Below, in pieces: positions 21,271 to 35,000 of a stretch of DNA of 64,000 nucleotides. The notes under the pieces were generated by a model. It was given only the letters and a program-made list of their open reading frames with translations. It was not told where the DNA came from and did not search any database. The DNA comes from Oscheius dolichura (lineage: Eukaryota; Nematoda; Chromadorea; Rhabditida; Rhabditidae). Position 1 is the stretch's first letter, and every line of letters begins with the position of its first letter. The stretch covers positions 6,014,001 to 6,078,000 of the forward strand of contig OW051495.1 of assembly GCA_932521035.1 (NCBI GenBank), read 5' to 3'. The position numbers and the translations under genes were made by a program.

Positions 21271-22979
21271 ATGGGATCCCTGTTCAGCAGACAAACAAAG
21301 GAGATGACGGAGTTCCCCAATCTTCAGGCCGACCCCGAGACGGTCCAGGAGATTCATAAAAAGATGCACCATCTGCAGTGAGTGGGGCTGAAAGGGAAGA
21401 GCACCGTGGACCTCGTCTAATCCTCGACTTTGCCCTATCACAATCCGCTTTTCCTTCAAAGGTGCCCGGGGGCCATTGTCTGGCAGTCCTTATCGGTTCT
21501 CCCACACATTAGACCTTCCAATGATTTGTCCTCTTCCCGATTGTGAGGTTATGTCTCCGTGATAACCCCCGTAAAAGTCGTTGTCCGCCCCAGAAGCAGA
21601 ATCCCCCGGGGGACTGTCCACCCTCGCCTACACTGGCCTCTTCCAGGAACGTGATGTACTGTCCCCCGAAGGTGACGGACAAAGATAAGCGGGACTTCTG
21701 CTTCCCCAAGGTGGAGCTACACCTGCACCTGGACGGGTGTATCCGGTTCGACACGCTCCTCGAGACCTCCGTGTAAGACCCGCTCTCGTCCCGGGACATC
21801 CATTTCAGGAGACGAGGCATCCCGCTGAGGAACACGAAGGGCGACGTGGCCAAGACCATCGAGGAGGTCAAGAAGATGCTGATCACGAACGAGCCGGCCA
21901 ACCTGGCCAAGATGCTCGCGCCCTTCGAGATCTTCCTGCCCGTCATCAGGGGGGACCTCGGGGTGGTCGAGAGGATCGCCTACGAGACGTGCGAGGACCA
22001 GCACAACAACGGGGTCATCTACTTCGAGGGCCGCTATGCCCCCCACCTTATGACCGACGAAAAGGTAACTTTGGCCATTTCCCCTGTCTCATCCTCCCCG
22101 TAGACCACGGCCAAGGAAGTCGTCGAGGCTATCCACCGTGGCTTCGTCCGGGGCGAGGCGGCCTTCGGCATCAAGGCCCGCTCCATCCTCTGTTGTATTC
22201 GCAGCATGGACGAGTACACGACGGAGATCCTCGAACTTGGTAACTTTCCCTATTTTCTTCAATAATACGGCTATTCAGCCACCGAATTGAAGCATCTGGG
22301 CGTGGTGGCCATCGACGTGGCTGGAACCGCCCACGGAGCCGACGAGCAATACGAGGAGAGCGTGGTGCTGGCGTTCCAAGAGGCGCAGAGGAGGGGGATC
22401 CACAGGACGGTCCACGCCGGAGAGAGCGGCGGGCCCCGGGAGGTGCTGAGGGTTTGTTGCCTTCGGGGTAGAAATGGACAGGACAATTCAGGCTCTGACA
22501 GAAATGCACGCGGAGAGAATCGGCCACGGCTACCGTATTATGGCCGACCCCAGCCTCTACAAAGAACGCTTCCTCGACTGCAGAGACATCCACCTGGAGG
22601 CCTGTCCCTACAGTTCCGTCATGACCGGAGCCGTCAAATTGGACTGGCCTAACCATCCCATTGTTCAGTGAGATTGCCCCTTTTTTTATCCATAAATGAC
22701 GCTTGAAGATGGGCTAAAGACGACGTCAACTTCTCACTTTCCCGCGACGACCCGACCTGCTTCGATAACACCATGCTCAGCGAGTGCGTATTGGTCAGGA
22801 ATGAACTCGGCCTTACTGCTCATCAAGTTTGGAAAGCCGTAAGTTTCAGGCCAATATTTCAACCAATTTTTTAGCAACTGAATGCCGCACGTCATACATT
22901 CCTTCCCGATGATGAAAAGCAAATAATTGTGGAACGCATTTTAGCCGCTGAGCCGAAAGAAGAAATTCAATGTCTGTAA
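21271..22979 (+). CDS. Adenosine deaminase
   Basis: Zinc-dependent deaminase converting adenosine and deoxyadenosine to inosine, 402 residues. Exons: 21271-21377, 21647-21772, 21809-22064, 22104-22239, 22279-22451, 22492-22667, 22709-22838, 22875-22979. Metal and catalytic motifs are all present: KVELHLHLDG, VVAIDVAGTAHGADE, TVHAGESGGPREV, ERIGHGYRI, LEACPYSSVMTGAV and NFSLSRDDPTCF with the Asp pair. The N-terminus MGSLFSRQ has Gly2 and Ser/Arg context that could be myristoylated. Exons 2-6 are G/C-ending; exons 7-8 abruptly become A/T-ending. Convergent with thioredoxin reductase. Confidence 0.95.
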
Positions 22980-23180
22980 CAACTGGCATTCCATACTAAC
23001 ATTCCATGACTGATTCTTACTGGGCATTAATTTCTTGCTTATAAAAGCTTTACTGACACTTTACGAATAAAATTTCACTAAAATAACCCCTAGCTAAATA
23101 TTTGTTTATTGCCATTGTACACGAAAATTGAAGGCAGACGAAATTGGAAGATTAAGAAAAAAATAGGCGGAAAATCACGA

Positions 23181-23241
23181 GGTTATGAATCAGGAAAAGG
23201 CGCTCAGTGAGTTTAGCCAAATTCCGTCACAAGGCATAACC
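23181..23241 (-). promoter_or_regulatory. SECIS element in trxr-1 3' UTR
   Basis: On the minus strand, starting 67 nt past the stop codon, GGTTATG pairs exactly with CATAACC and encloses the layout of a SECIS. The order is an internal loop, GTGAC on the 5' side, a second stem starting GGAA and closing TTCC, a loop with AAA placed 11 nt after the core, and TGAT on the 3' side. This gives the non-Watson-Crick TGA/GA quartet and the unpaired A pair that recruit SBP2. The base before the 5' TGA is G, not the common A. It is needed to read the TGA at 23,314-23,316 as selenocysteine. Confidence 0.75.
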
Positions 23242-23307
23242 TGCTCCTCTCCAAACGGTTCGCTCAGCAGCTTACATTAAAATGCATGCCGCCGAAACGA
23301 ACCCTCT

Positions 23308-25634
<2,327 letters not shown>

Positions 25635-26238
25635 CGGCTGCTCCTTTATCTGGCCTTCTGAAAATAAGATAAAAATAGAAATGTTATATGCAACCAAGTA
25701 TAGTATATATAATAACGTGGGATGCCGCTAAAGCGCGTTGCATAAATAACAAAATCAATTATTTCGCTGAAACATCTGCTGATAAACAAAATGTCTTTGT
25801 TTGGATCACTTCTATCGATACTTTTTATCTTCTACAGAAAAATAACTGAAAGAAACAGAGAACTCATGCAGCATCACTGTAAATTTTCTTATATTTTCAT
25901 ATATTTTAACAAATATATATATGCGATTCCGTCAATATTATCGATATTGGTAGATTGCAGTAATGTCGTTTTATTTGCGCAACAAAATTGTTTTCCACAG
26001 CTGTTTATAATTCTGAACAGGGCCTACGAAGTATTCGCGCAAATTCTTCTATTTTTCTGTGACAAATAATAAAATGTTTCGCTCATTTCCCTAGGATGGC
26101 TCAGTATGACAGAAACGGAAAGTACAGGATATGGCACCATTTACAAAACTAATAGACACGAAATACGAAACCAGAAACGGGTTGAGGCGAGCAACATAGC
26201 CGTAGCGCTATTGAATGGGCACACAACTGTGTTCTTTG
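25635..26238. other. Spacer upstream of trxr-1, nothing seen
   Basis: AT-rich. A plus-strand frame at 25,791-26,069 begins MSLFGSLLSILFIFY, but the rest is low-complexity Phe/Ile/Tyr typical of AT-rich noncoding DNA. It presumably contains the trxr-1 promoter and the 3' UTR of the small membrane protein gene. Confidence 0.45.
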
Positions 26239-26573
26239 TTACGGACTGAGTGACGCAGCCAAGATGACAAATAAAATTATCGCTGGGCACGTGAAATAGA
26301 ACCCAATAAATTCTTTAGTGATTTGATTTGACACTTCCAGCAAAAAAATTCCAATCGCTGAATTGAAATCATATGAAGAAAGAAAGAAAGTTGGTTCAAA
26401 AGATCAAAGTGGGTGTAATTCAGTATTGAAAAAATGACATTTTCCGCCATACCCTTGGAAAGTCTGTGGGGTTGTTCGTCTTTCTCTCTTCCGTCGTATT
26501 CAGCAGCATAGCGGAGGGGATCCCTCTTTCTAGCAGAAAAACAGCCACAGCAACGGTCTAATGTTGTTTTCAT
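26239..26573 (-). CDS. Small single-pass membrane protein, unknown
   Basis: Predicted 79-residue protein from two exons (26453-26573 and 26239-26357). The N-terminus MKTTLDRCCGCFSARKRDP has a Cys cluster that could be palmitoylated. A charged middle (AEYDGREKDEQPHRLSK) follows, then, across the intron, AIGIFLLEVSNQITKEFIGF and the hydrophobic segment FYFTCPAIILFVILAASLSP before the stop. The intron (GTATGG...ATTCAG, about 95 nt) turns a poor open frame into a clear membrane segment, which supports the model. The start is 10 nt after a TCTATAG acceptor. No family was recognised. Confidence 0.4.
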
Positions 26574-26765
26574 GGTGGCATGCTATAGACGCGACCGGAG
26601 TGAAATGGGTCTGGCAGGGGAAGAGGCGGGCCGTCGGCACCCGTGAAAACATTGGCGAATGTCTTTGTGTTATGTATGTCTTAGTACAGGGAGATAGAAT
26701 TCTCGGAACGAGAGGGCATCGAGAGAGGTAGATAATCCTTTCTTTTTCTTTGGCAGAAAACTCAC

Positions 26766-27006
26766 CTTGCCGGCTCCTGGCCTTGTAGGAGATCGGCGGA
26801 AGGGGCAGGCAGGGGGTGGCTTTAATTGTCCTTGAAGGCAGATCCGGACTTGATCGTCCGCTAGGAATAGGAGTAGAAACAGTGATGGAACACGTCGCAT
26901 TTGGTTTTTTTGGAAGGGCAATTGTAGGCTTGGAGCTTGTTGGACGGTACTCACAGAAGATCCTATTGTTCACCGGCTTCATACCTGAAATATCATTCTC
27001 GTTCAT
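26766..27006 (-). CDS. Proline-rich coding exon, gene not resolved
   Basis: The frame begins MNENDISGMKPVNNRIF, continues with a Pro/Ser/Thr-rich, likely disordered stretch (for example TVSTPIPSGRSSPDLPSR) and ends SYKARSRQ at a good GTGAG donor (26,761-26,765 on plus). No acceptor downstream gives an obvious continuation, and it does not join in frame to the small membrane protein next to it. It may be the first exon of an unresolved gene or an alternative 5' exon. Confidence is low. Confidence 0.3.
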
Positions 27007-27517
27007 TTTGGCTAGATCGTCTAAACATTCGATTCGGTTGTTTTGCTACGTCCAGTAAATAATTTTCGTTTGATCACATTTGTCGAGGGCAAATGGTTGT
27101 GCAAAGACGAAGAAAGTTTGCATAGGCTGAGATCGCCCAGTGACTACTAGCAATTATTGAATTACCCAAGGGCAACGTTCCAATTGAGAAAGGGGCAATT
27201 TCCCTTCGAGGAGGAAAAGCGTGAGGCGGATGGCCGTATGTCAGTGAGCTTGAACGAGTAATGACTCCTAATTTCGCAGACGCTATGGCAACCGCGTGGT
27301 AAAGTCATTTTGAAGGTTCCAATCGGCGAACAAAGCGTGAGAAGCCGACTCCAGCAACGGATACTCCATCCATTGCCCACAGATGAGAGGCGAAAACACT
27401 TACCCCTCTATTAATAGTCAAACAGTGACGACTAACTTGCGACAACACTTTATGAGAAATAAAATCGAACAGGAAAATTACAAACTGGAACGATCAAAGA
27501 AGTAGTACGGCATAAGT

Positions 27518-30030
27518 TTAAAATTTGAAGTCTTTGTATTTTTTCTCCGGTTTAGACGAAGTGCTTGTTGTCTGCTTCTTCTGCTCTTGAGCTTTGCGCT
27601 TACGCTAAAAAGCTGTAATAAAAAAGAAAGGCCGGTACACCTTACATTTTGCTTTGCAGAATGTTCCGCCACCATATCAGTCAGATCTTCTTGGTCATCG
27701 TTAGATCGAGTTTGTTTTCGTAATTGTTCCTCGTATTTCTCTGCCAGAGCGCCTTCATCAAGCTCCATATTAGACGGATCCAATGAAATTTGTATTCCAT
27801 CCTCATTTACCGCTTGCTTCTTCTGTAAAGAAGCGTACACATTGTTTAAAAATATTTACCGAAAGATCATAAACGTGTGTTGAACCCATCATAGCACTGG
27901 CAATGCGTTCATTCTTCTTTTCCGGGATGATATGGTATGCCGCTGCTGCTGGAGTATCGACACCAGCAACACTTTCATCAGCACGTTTACCCTTTCGCAA
28001 TTCTATAGTTTCTGGTGTTTCTAATCCTGTTATTCCACTGGTCATTCCGCTTGGAGTAACCAGTCCTTCCACCATAGGAGTTGTCATGCCATCTGCGACG
28101 ACTAAAAATGAATTGTTACATAGTACACGGGAAAGCTAAACAAAGTATTAACTAAACTGACGTTTTTCAGGCACTGGTTCTTCATCTTCTTCAATCTCAC
28201 TCTCAACATCTGAATCATCGTCAGAGCCAATTTCTCCCCAATAGCGGCGTTCAATACGCGATTCATCTTCTGGTTCTAGTATAGACGATTGCTAAATTTT
28301 TATAATCTCAAAGATATGTGGAAGTTTCAAACCTCCACGCCAAACACATCTCCGTACATCGGTTTTCCATGTTCATCTACAGGTGGCTTTCCCCATCCTC
28401 CCGCATGATATCCAAAAGCACATCCCTCAGGAATAGGAGCACTCAATCCGGGTATTTTAATATTAGGATAACTAGGTGGAGGCCCATAACGTTGCATAGC
28501 AATGAGCCATGGAGGGGGAAATTTATGGGCATTCTGAAAGCAGGTAAATGTTTTTACAAGGTAAAAACTATACCGGACCAACTGGCATTCCAAGAGCAAT
28601 GCGTAAATTATCGGATAACTGGCCAGGCTTCTTATCACGCATAAGTGCTTCCAATTCCTGCATCACATATTTTTTATAAAAGTACCACAAATACTAACCT
28701 TTCCTTCAAAGTATAACTCTCCCATCATTGTCATACACGGCTTTGTTTGCCACTTGAAAAAGGCATCATGAAGTTTCTGATAATCGATGTCGATTTTGCC
28801 TAGCTTGGGGCGAGCCATAGCGCGCATCTTGGATTTAAGACTTGAATGCTCTTCCTGAATTAAAAAGATGGTCAGGATAATATGTAAGCGAACCTTTTCC
28901 CACATCGCTTCGCGCAGATCTTGAATTCCAGTTCTTCGAATAAAATCAGGGAGCTGGAATGGTTGTCTCTCCAATCCTCGTTTGCCAGCCAAATATTTTC
29001 TTTTTGCGTTCCAATGCCGGGGTACGGGAACTGTGTTCCTGTACGCTTTAAGGGCAACCAAGAGAAATGGGTCCCTAGAAGTGACGTCTGCCCACTCAAC
29101 AACGTCGGGCCGATATGTGCTCTATTTTTATTTAGGTTTATTAAAAAAGGGAGCAATTAAAACCTCTTTCAATTTAGCAATGCTGGGCTGCATTGCAATA
29201 CGAAGTTTACGTCGAGACATCTTTGATGGAGCATCATCAGGCGCAGTTTCCTGAAAGACTTCTACGTTACAACTCGAAACCCGGTTTGCATCAAATTAAA
29301 AATGTGCATTTCTAGACCCATTTAAAAATCAAATCGTCTGTAGCCCGGCTAGATTAACATCGAAGCAGCGGCATTATAAGGCTTTTTTCCTCGCATAAAG
29401 CAGTAAAAATATCTTGAAAAACATACCACCATACTATACCGGCTTTCCACGTCTTTCTTTGCTTCATCATATTTGCCAGAGCTTACGGGGAATTTAACGG
29501 CGTCCGGATCTTGTACCTATACTCATTTTCAAATGAAATAAATATAACGATCGCACCTTGAATGCATTAAAAACAGATGTAAAGTATTGGAAATTTGGGT
29601 CGCTCTCGTCTAAAACTGGATTCTCTCCCACGTACTCTATTTCGACGGCAATATCGTCCTAGAACAGAACAAATCATATTTAATTAATCTTTTTAAAAAC
29701 CTCGCCCTCCTCCTCCTTTTTAACAGCGTCTTCAGATACAGGTGGCTCATTTTCTTTGGCGGATAAAGTTTCATATTTTCCTTCCGTTTTCACTGGCTCT
29801 TCAGCTTTTTGTCCCTTCTTCTTTTTGGATTCTTTCTTCTTCTTGTTTTTCAATCTTTTCCGTTCGATTTCCTATATAAAGTGCAAAACAAATAATGCTG
29901 GACTAACCAATAATTCCTTTTTGCTAAGGTGGCGTCCGTCATCTGATTCATACCCTTCTTCTAGTTCAGGCATCTTTGATTGCAGTAATAAGCCTAAAAC
30001 AGAAGGTAGATTTGGATTGTTGTAGGGCAT
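27518..30030 (-). CDS. SF3B2: Splicing factor 3B subunit 2 (SAP145)
   Basis: U2 snRNP SF3b component that contacts pre-mRNA near the branch site. The N-terminus (MPYNNPNLPSVLGLLLQSKM, then PELEEGYESDDGRHLSKKEL) is followed by a Lys-rich stretch and acidic linker. The conserved core runs RKLRIAMQPSIAKLKE, VPVPRHWNAKRKYLAGKRG, QPFQLPDFIRRTGIQDLRE, KLGKIDIDYQKLHDAFFKWQ, TKPCMTMMGELYFEGKE, FPPPWLIAMQRYGPPPSYPN and GLSAPIPEGCAFGYHAGGWG. This contains the DUF382 and PSP domains. The C-terminal part ends KPEKKYKDFKF. About ten exons with short introns. Translation probably starts just after a GTCTAG acceptor. It is head-to-head with exportin-1, 550 nt apart. Confidence 0.95.
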
Positions 30031-30580
30031 GAGAAATAGAAGATGGCTAGACATACACCCGCAAAAATCTTTTTTTTTCTTTTCTATTTCTAGAAGTGTT
30101 GCGAGGAAAAGTATCTTTCAAAACAATAATAAACTGAAGCAAAAATTTAGAATTGGAAAATGGAAAGAAGGGAAATTTGAAAACCAAAGCGAAAGAAGTC
30201 TATAAATTTGAAGGCAATAAAGCGAATTTTTCGACGAATACAGACTCTCACCAAGGACGCCACCTCACCACCCCCAAATTCAAATTTGTATTGAACAATT
30301 TCAAAAAAAAAACCCGTGGTGAGGAGGCGTCCTTGGTAAGAGTCTGTAATGATCGAATTTTTCGAAGATTTTCTGCGCCTCAGCCGTTATCGCAACACGC
30401 TAAATAGCAGGCAAAATAAACGAAATTTGAAGAACGCCTTTGGGTGAAAAAGGTCTCACTGTCCGTTTTTGCAGTTGGCTCTCAGGATGCAAAGTTATTT
30501 TTATGTTTTCCTACTTGCGTTTTATTTCATGTTGTGATATTTATTCGTTTACGGTTGTTGCTTTCAGGAGCCGGTTCATA
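30031..30580. promoter_or_regulatory. Divergent SF3B2/XPO1 upstream region with foldback
   Basis: A 550-nt AT-rich interval between two divergent essential genes. It holds a foldback element (30,240-30,347) and, near the XPO1 end, a GCTTTCAG acceptor at 30,567 that is a likely trans-splice site. A shared bidirectional promoter is inferred. Confidence 0.4.
30240..30347. mobile_element. Foldback element in SF3B2/XPO1 divergent promoter
   Basis: ACAGACTCTCACCAAGGACG at the left end is matched by CGTCCTTGGTAAGAGTCTGT at the right end; the inner arms CCACCTCACCAC and GTGGTGAGGAGG also pair. The arms are about 32 nt with two or three mismatches around a 44-nt AT-rich loop. No coding capacity is seen. 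Confidence 0.6.
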
Positions 30581-33500
30581 ATGGATAATCAAGAAGCACA
30601 GGATGAGATGGAGAAGACACGAGCGCAACTGTTTGGAGATGAGATAAATGTAGAACTTCTTGATTCCGTATGCGTTTGTATTACGCTTTCATAATATGAT
30701 CTAAGGTTATGCAAGCAATGCATAGTACTCAATCAGAGGCGCGTAAACAAGCAAATGAGCTACTTTGCGAGCTCAAAATACATCCCAGTTCCTGGTTGAA
30801 AGTGGATACAATTTTGGAGAAATCAAACCTGGACCAAACAAAGTACTTTGCACTGCAGATACTGGAAGACCTAATCACTACGAGGCTTGTCGATTTCTTA
30901 TAAAACTTAATGGTTAGTTTAGATGGCGTACATTGCCAACAGAACAGCGCAACGGCATTCGAGAGTTTATCACACTCAAAATCAACGAACTGAGTAGCAT
31001 TGATCCAAAGTCAACCTTGTTGAACAAAATGAACGTCGTTCTTGTACAGGTGTATCTTCATTATTTGGATAATAATGCGAGCTCTAGATATTGAAGAAAG
31101 ATTGGCCGAGGCGATGGCCCATGTTTGTTTCAGAGATACTGGAATTGGCTACCCGAAATAAAGGGATGTGTGTAAATAGCATGCAAATTTTCGCGTTACT
31201 TAGGTTTGTCGACTCTATGCTAATATACCTTGAGATAGTGAGGATGTGTTCGACTTTGGCAGTCAAACAATGACACAAGCAGAAGAGCGCTATCTGAAAG
31301 AAAACTTCTGCCGTCAGTTTGAAGAGATCTTCCAATTTTGTCTCCGTTGTTTGGTTTGTGCGTAATTTTATCTTTAGGATATTTTGTTTAGATTGATTGC
31401 CCAACCGATGAGATCGTGACTGCTGTACTCAAAACCATACGTCGCTTCTTGACATGGATTCCAACACCAACCGTTTTTGAATCAACTATTATACCTCTTC
31501 TTACTGAAAAGGTAGATTTTCTTCGTTCGCGGAATTGTATTTTTTTTCAGTTTCTTGGAATGGACAACTATAGGGTTTATATTCTGCAGTGTTTAACTGA
31601 GATAGCAGGAATCCCTGCAAAAAATTGTGAAGCGTATCTACCCCAAATCAAGAATATGTTCATAGCTACAATTAAAAAGGTTTGGAGGCTGTTTATCCTA
31701 TAATATTTCAGTCATAAATTAGATAGCAGATTATGTAGGAGAAACACCAGAGTTTGCACAAATTTACAAGGCGTCAAGCTCTGAGCAGGATCGTAATTTT
31801 CTTTCGTCGTTGACATACTTTCTTGCAACGTTTTTAAAGGAGTACGATACTTATTTGGAAGACAATAGGGAGCCGGAAGACGCCGAAATTCACAGTTATG
31901 CACTTACTCTTCTGATAAAGCTCAGCCTTGTGGATGATATCGAGATGTGGAAGGTCATTTTGCTGTTTTAGGATAGGGAAAAGTAAACCATTTTAGATGT
32001 GCTTGGAATACTGGTTACAATTGACCAGCGAGCTCTATCGTATGAATCCTTATGTGGATAAGAAGACGTTATTTCCACTTTACCTTGGTCTAACAAGTGG
32101 AACCAGAACGCAGCAGGATTCGAAAACAACATTTTACCTGTACCGTTATCACCTTTTTTTTGTTTTAAGTCATTATTTGCAGTCCTATTTTGTCACATCT
32201 GAGAGATGTAGTCATTTCCAAAATGGCCCGTCCAGAAGAAGTCACCGTAGTGGAAAATGACTCTGGAGAAGTTGTACGAGAGATTATTCGTGATACAGAT
32301 AATATTAATCTGTATCGTTCAATGAAGGAAACATTGACGTACCTTACGCATTTGAATAATCAAGATACTATGGATAAAATGACACAAAGGCTATCACAAC
32401 AGGTGGTGATTTTGGTCGTTGAAATCATACCGCATATTTAGATGACTCCTGATGGATTTGACCGCCCACAGTTGAATACTCTCTGTTGGGCAATAGGTTC
32501 TATTTCGAATATTTTACAAGAGGATGATGAAAAACGTTTTTTAGTAATAGTGATACGTGATCTCTTGAGTCTTTGCGAAATGAAACGTGGGAAAGACAAT
32601 AAAGCAGCAATTGCTGCAAACATCATGTACGTCGTTGGGCAGTATCATCGTTTTCTTCGAGCACATTGGAAATTTCTTCGAACGGTTAGCATTGATTTCA
32701 TACTGTTTGGAATTTTTTAGGTTGTCAACAAACTTTTTGAATTTATGCATGAATCACATGAAGGTGTGCAAGATATGGCATGCGATACTTTCATTAAAAT
32801 CGTGTTGAAATGCAAGCGTCATTTTGTTGTCACACAAACTGGGGAAACCCATCCATTTCTTGAAGAGATGTTGGTCAATCTTAGTGCAAATACTTGCGAT
32901 TTAACTAACGAACAGGTTAGTTTTTATTTAAAATTATAAGTGGGGGGTGACTAATCAAATTTACACATGTTATTTTTTGAATTAAATATAATGTTAGATT
33001 ATCGATTTAAATATTTATTCGTTTGTAGCAAGGCGTGTTTTATGAAGCAATGGGACATATTGTGGCTGCAGTTACCAATGACGAAGAACGTTTTTCATAC
33101 TTAGAAAGGCTGATGGCTTTTATTAATGATACATGGGAGCGGTGTATCCGTCATCTTGGCTCACAAGAAGTCCCGCTTGATGCTCTTGCAGATATTGACG
33201 TTAGTTAATTGTAATTCCATCAAAATTTTTAAATATTAGATTTCGAGAGAAGTTCTGCATTGTGTGAAAATAAGTGCTGCGGTATGTCGATCGTTTGGCT
33301 TTCTTTTCCATATACAATTAACGCCAAAATTTGGTGATATGCTTGCTATCTATAGGTTGATTTCTACTGGATTGAACAGCGAGGAAGCTAGCAGAGTTGA
33401 TGTGCGTTTTCATGTTGATGTTATCTGGTTTTCTATATTTTTAGGTGCAAATAATCAAAAACTTCCGCGCTTATAAGAAGGAATTCCTTATTTTGATGTC

Positions 33501-34736
33501 TACATGGATTGCCCAGGAAGACGCTCTTGAGGTACTTATCGATCGGTATTAGTGTTTACTAATATCTTGTAGATTCTTAAAAAAAACTTTTTTGTCCCTC
33601 TTATGGATGCCGTATTATTTGATTACCTAAATAATCAGCCTGAGGCTCGCGACTCGAAAGTCCTTTCTCTTCTTGCAATAGTCGTAACTCGGATGGAGGT
33701 ATTGTTTACTTGTTATAAAAAAAACTGCTTCAGGGAGAAATTGGGGATTTCGTTCCAGCAATCTTGGACGCCGTTCTTAACTCTACTGTAGAAATGATAA
33801 CACAAGACATGACGGTAGTTCTTTTTATTACGCTAATTTTTTTTACATTAATCGTTTACAGACTTATCCTGAACATCGAATAAACCTTTTTCAACTGCTA
33901 CTAGCAATGTTTACGGAAGTGTTTAGTAGTCTTCTACGTCTACCAGAAGAGCAGCTGGAATTTATTTTGGAAGCTATCTACTGGGCTTTCCAGAATTCCC
34001 AGCGAGAAGTAGCCGAGCTAGGTTCAAAACGGAGAGAAAATGAGAACTGCTTATATTTAGGGTTGGACATAACTAAAGAGATTCTAGACAAAGTTAGTGA
34101 TATGGCTATTCATGGTAGTTCGGAAGGGCATAGTATCTCACAAGCTTTTTACGGAAAATACTTTATTTCTATATTAGAGCATATTTTTGCTGTAGTTGCA
34201 GATAGTAATCAGGTTCATATTGCAGGTTTAGCTTCATATGTTAGTTATTATAAATTTTTTAAGGCCTTACGCGGTACTCCGAAATACTTTGCTCAATGTT
34301 TAACTCTCTTGAAAAGGCAATCTCTGTGCCTTTAAATCCACAGAATCCCCAAATTCCAAATCGAGAATATGTTTCTGAATATCTGGGGAAGATTTTTACA
34401 CAGCATTATTCCGACCATCTCAATACGTATATCTTTGTGGCTATGTTCATGGTAAAACATTTTTAGGGAGCAGATACGGATGTTTATTATTGGATTTTTC
34501 ACATTTAGCGCAGATGTTAATCTGATGAAGAACCATTTGAAAGATTTCCTGGTTAAGCTGAAGGTTTTTATTTATACTTTTAATATAACGACCTTTCTCA
34601 GGAGTTACAAGATGAGCATGCACTTGATCAAGATTTGTTCTTGGCAGAACGCGAAGCAGCTATTTCAGATGTCATGCGTACGAAACCATTGGATGCACAA
34701 AACTGCGGTGATATTCGAACATTATCTCATTCGTAA
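30581..34736 (+). CDS. xpo-1: Exportin-1 (CRM1)
   Basis: Nuclear export receptor for leucine-rich NES cargo, working with RanGTP. The N-terminus [18 protein letters not shown] leads into the importin-beta N-terminal (CRIME) domain: [38 protein letters not shown] and [21 protein letters not shown] repeats follow across the whole protein. The NES-groove segment is conserved: [20 protein letters not shown] then [16 protein letters not shown], with Cys at codon 32,574-32,576, the residue leptomycin B alkylates in other species. Later blocks include [34 protein letters not shown] and the acidic/basic C-helix ending DIRTLSHS. About 20 short introns, several of them multiples of three and free of stops. 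The ATG is 14 nt after GCTTTCAG. Confidence 0.96.
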
Positions 34737-35000
34737 CCATATCTATGAGAGACCACTCCATTCTGTAGATTTCCCTATTTGCCGCTGGTTACGTGTCATA
34801 ATCACCATTGTTATCCCCGTAATGAAATTGAAAACGCGAAATTTTCAAGTTTCAAAAATTTCGTGAATTTTGTTTAGAACATTTTAAAACCGGTTTGACG
34901 TATGTAAATGTGATGCAATAAAATTTTTCTAGAATAGCAAACAACAAAACGTTTACTTTTCAGGTAACAAGAACAGACAACAATAAGTATCATTTACAGC

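Noticed and set aside
25791-26069. Plus-strand frame starting MSLFGSLLSILFIFY
   Set aside because: The start looks hydrophobic, but the rest is AT-driven low complexity with no splice structure or partner exon.
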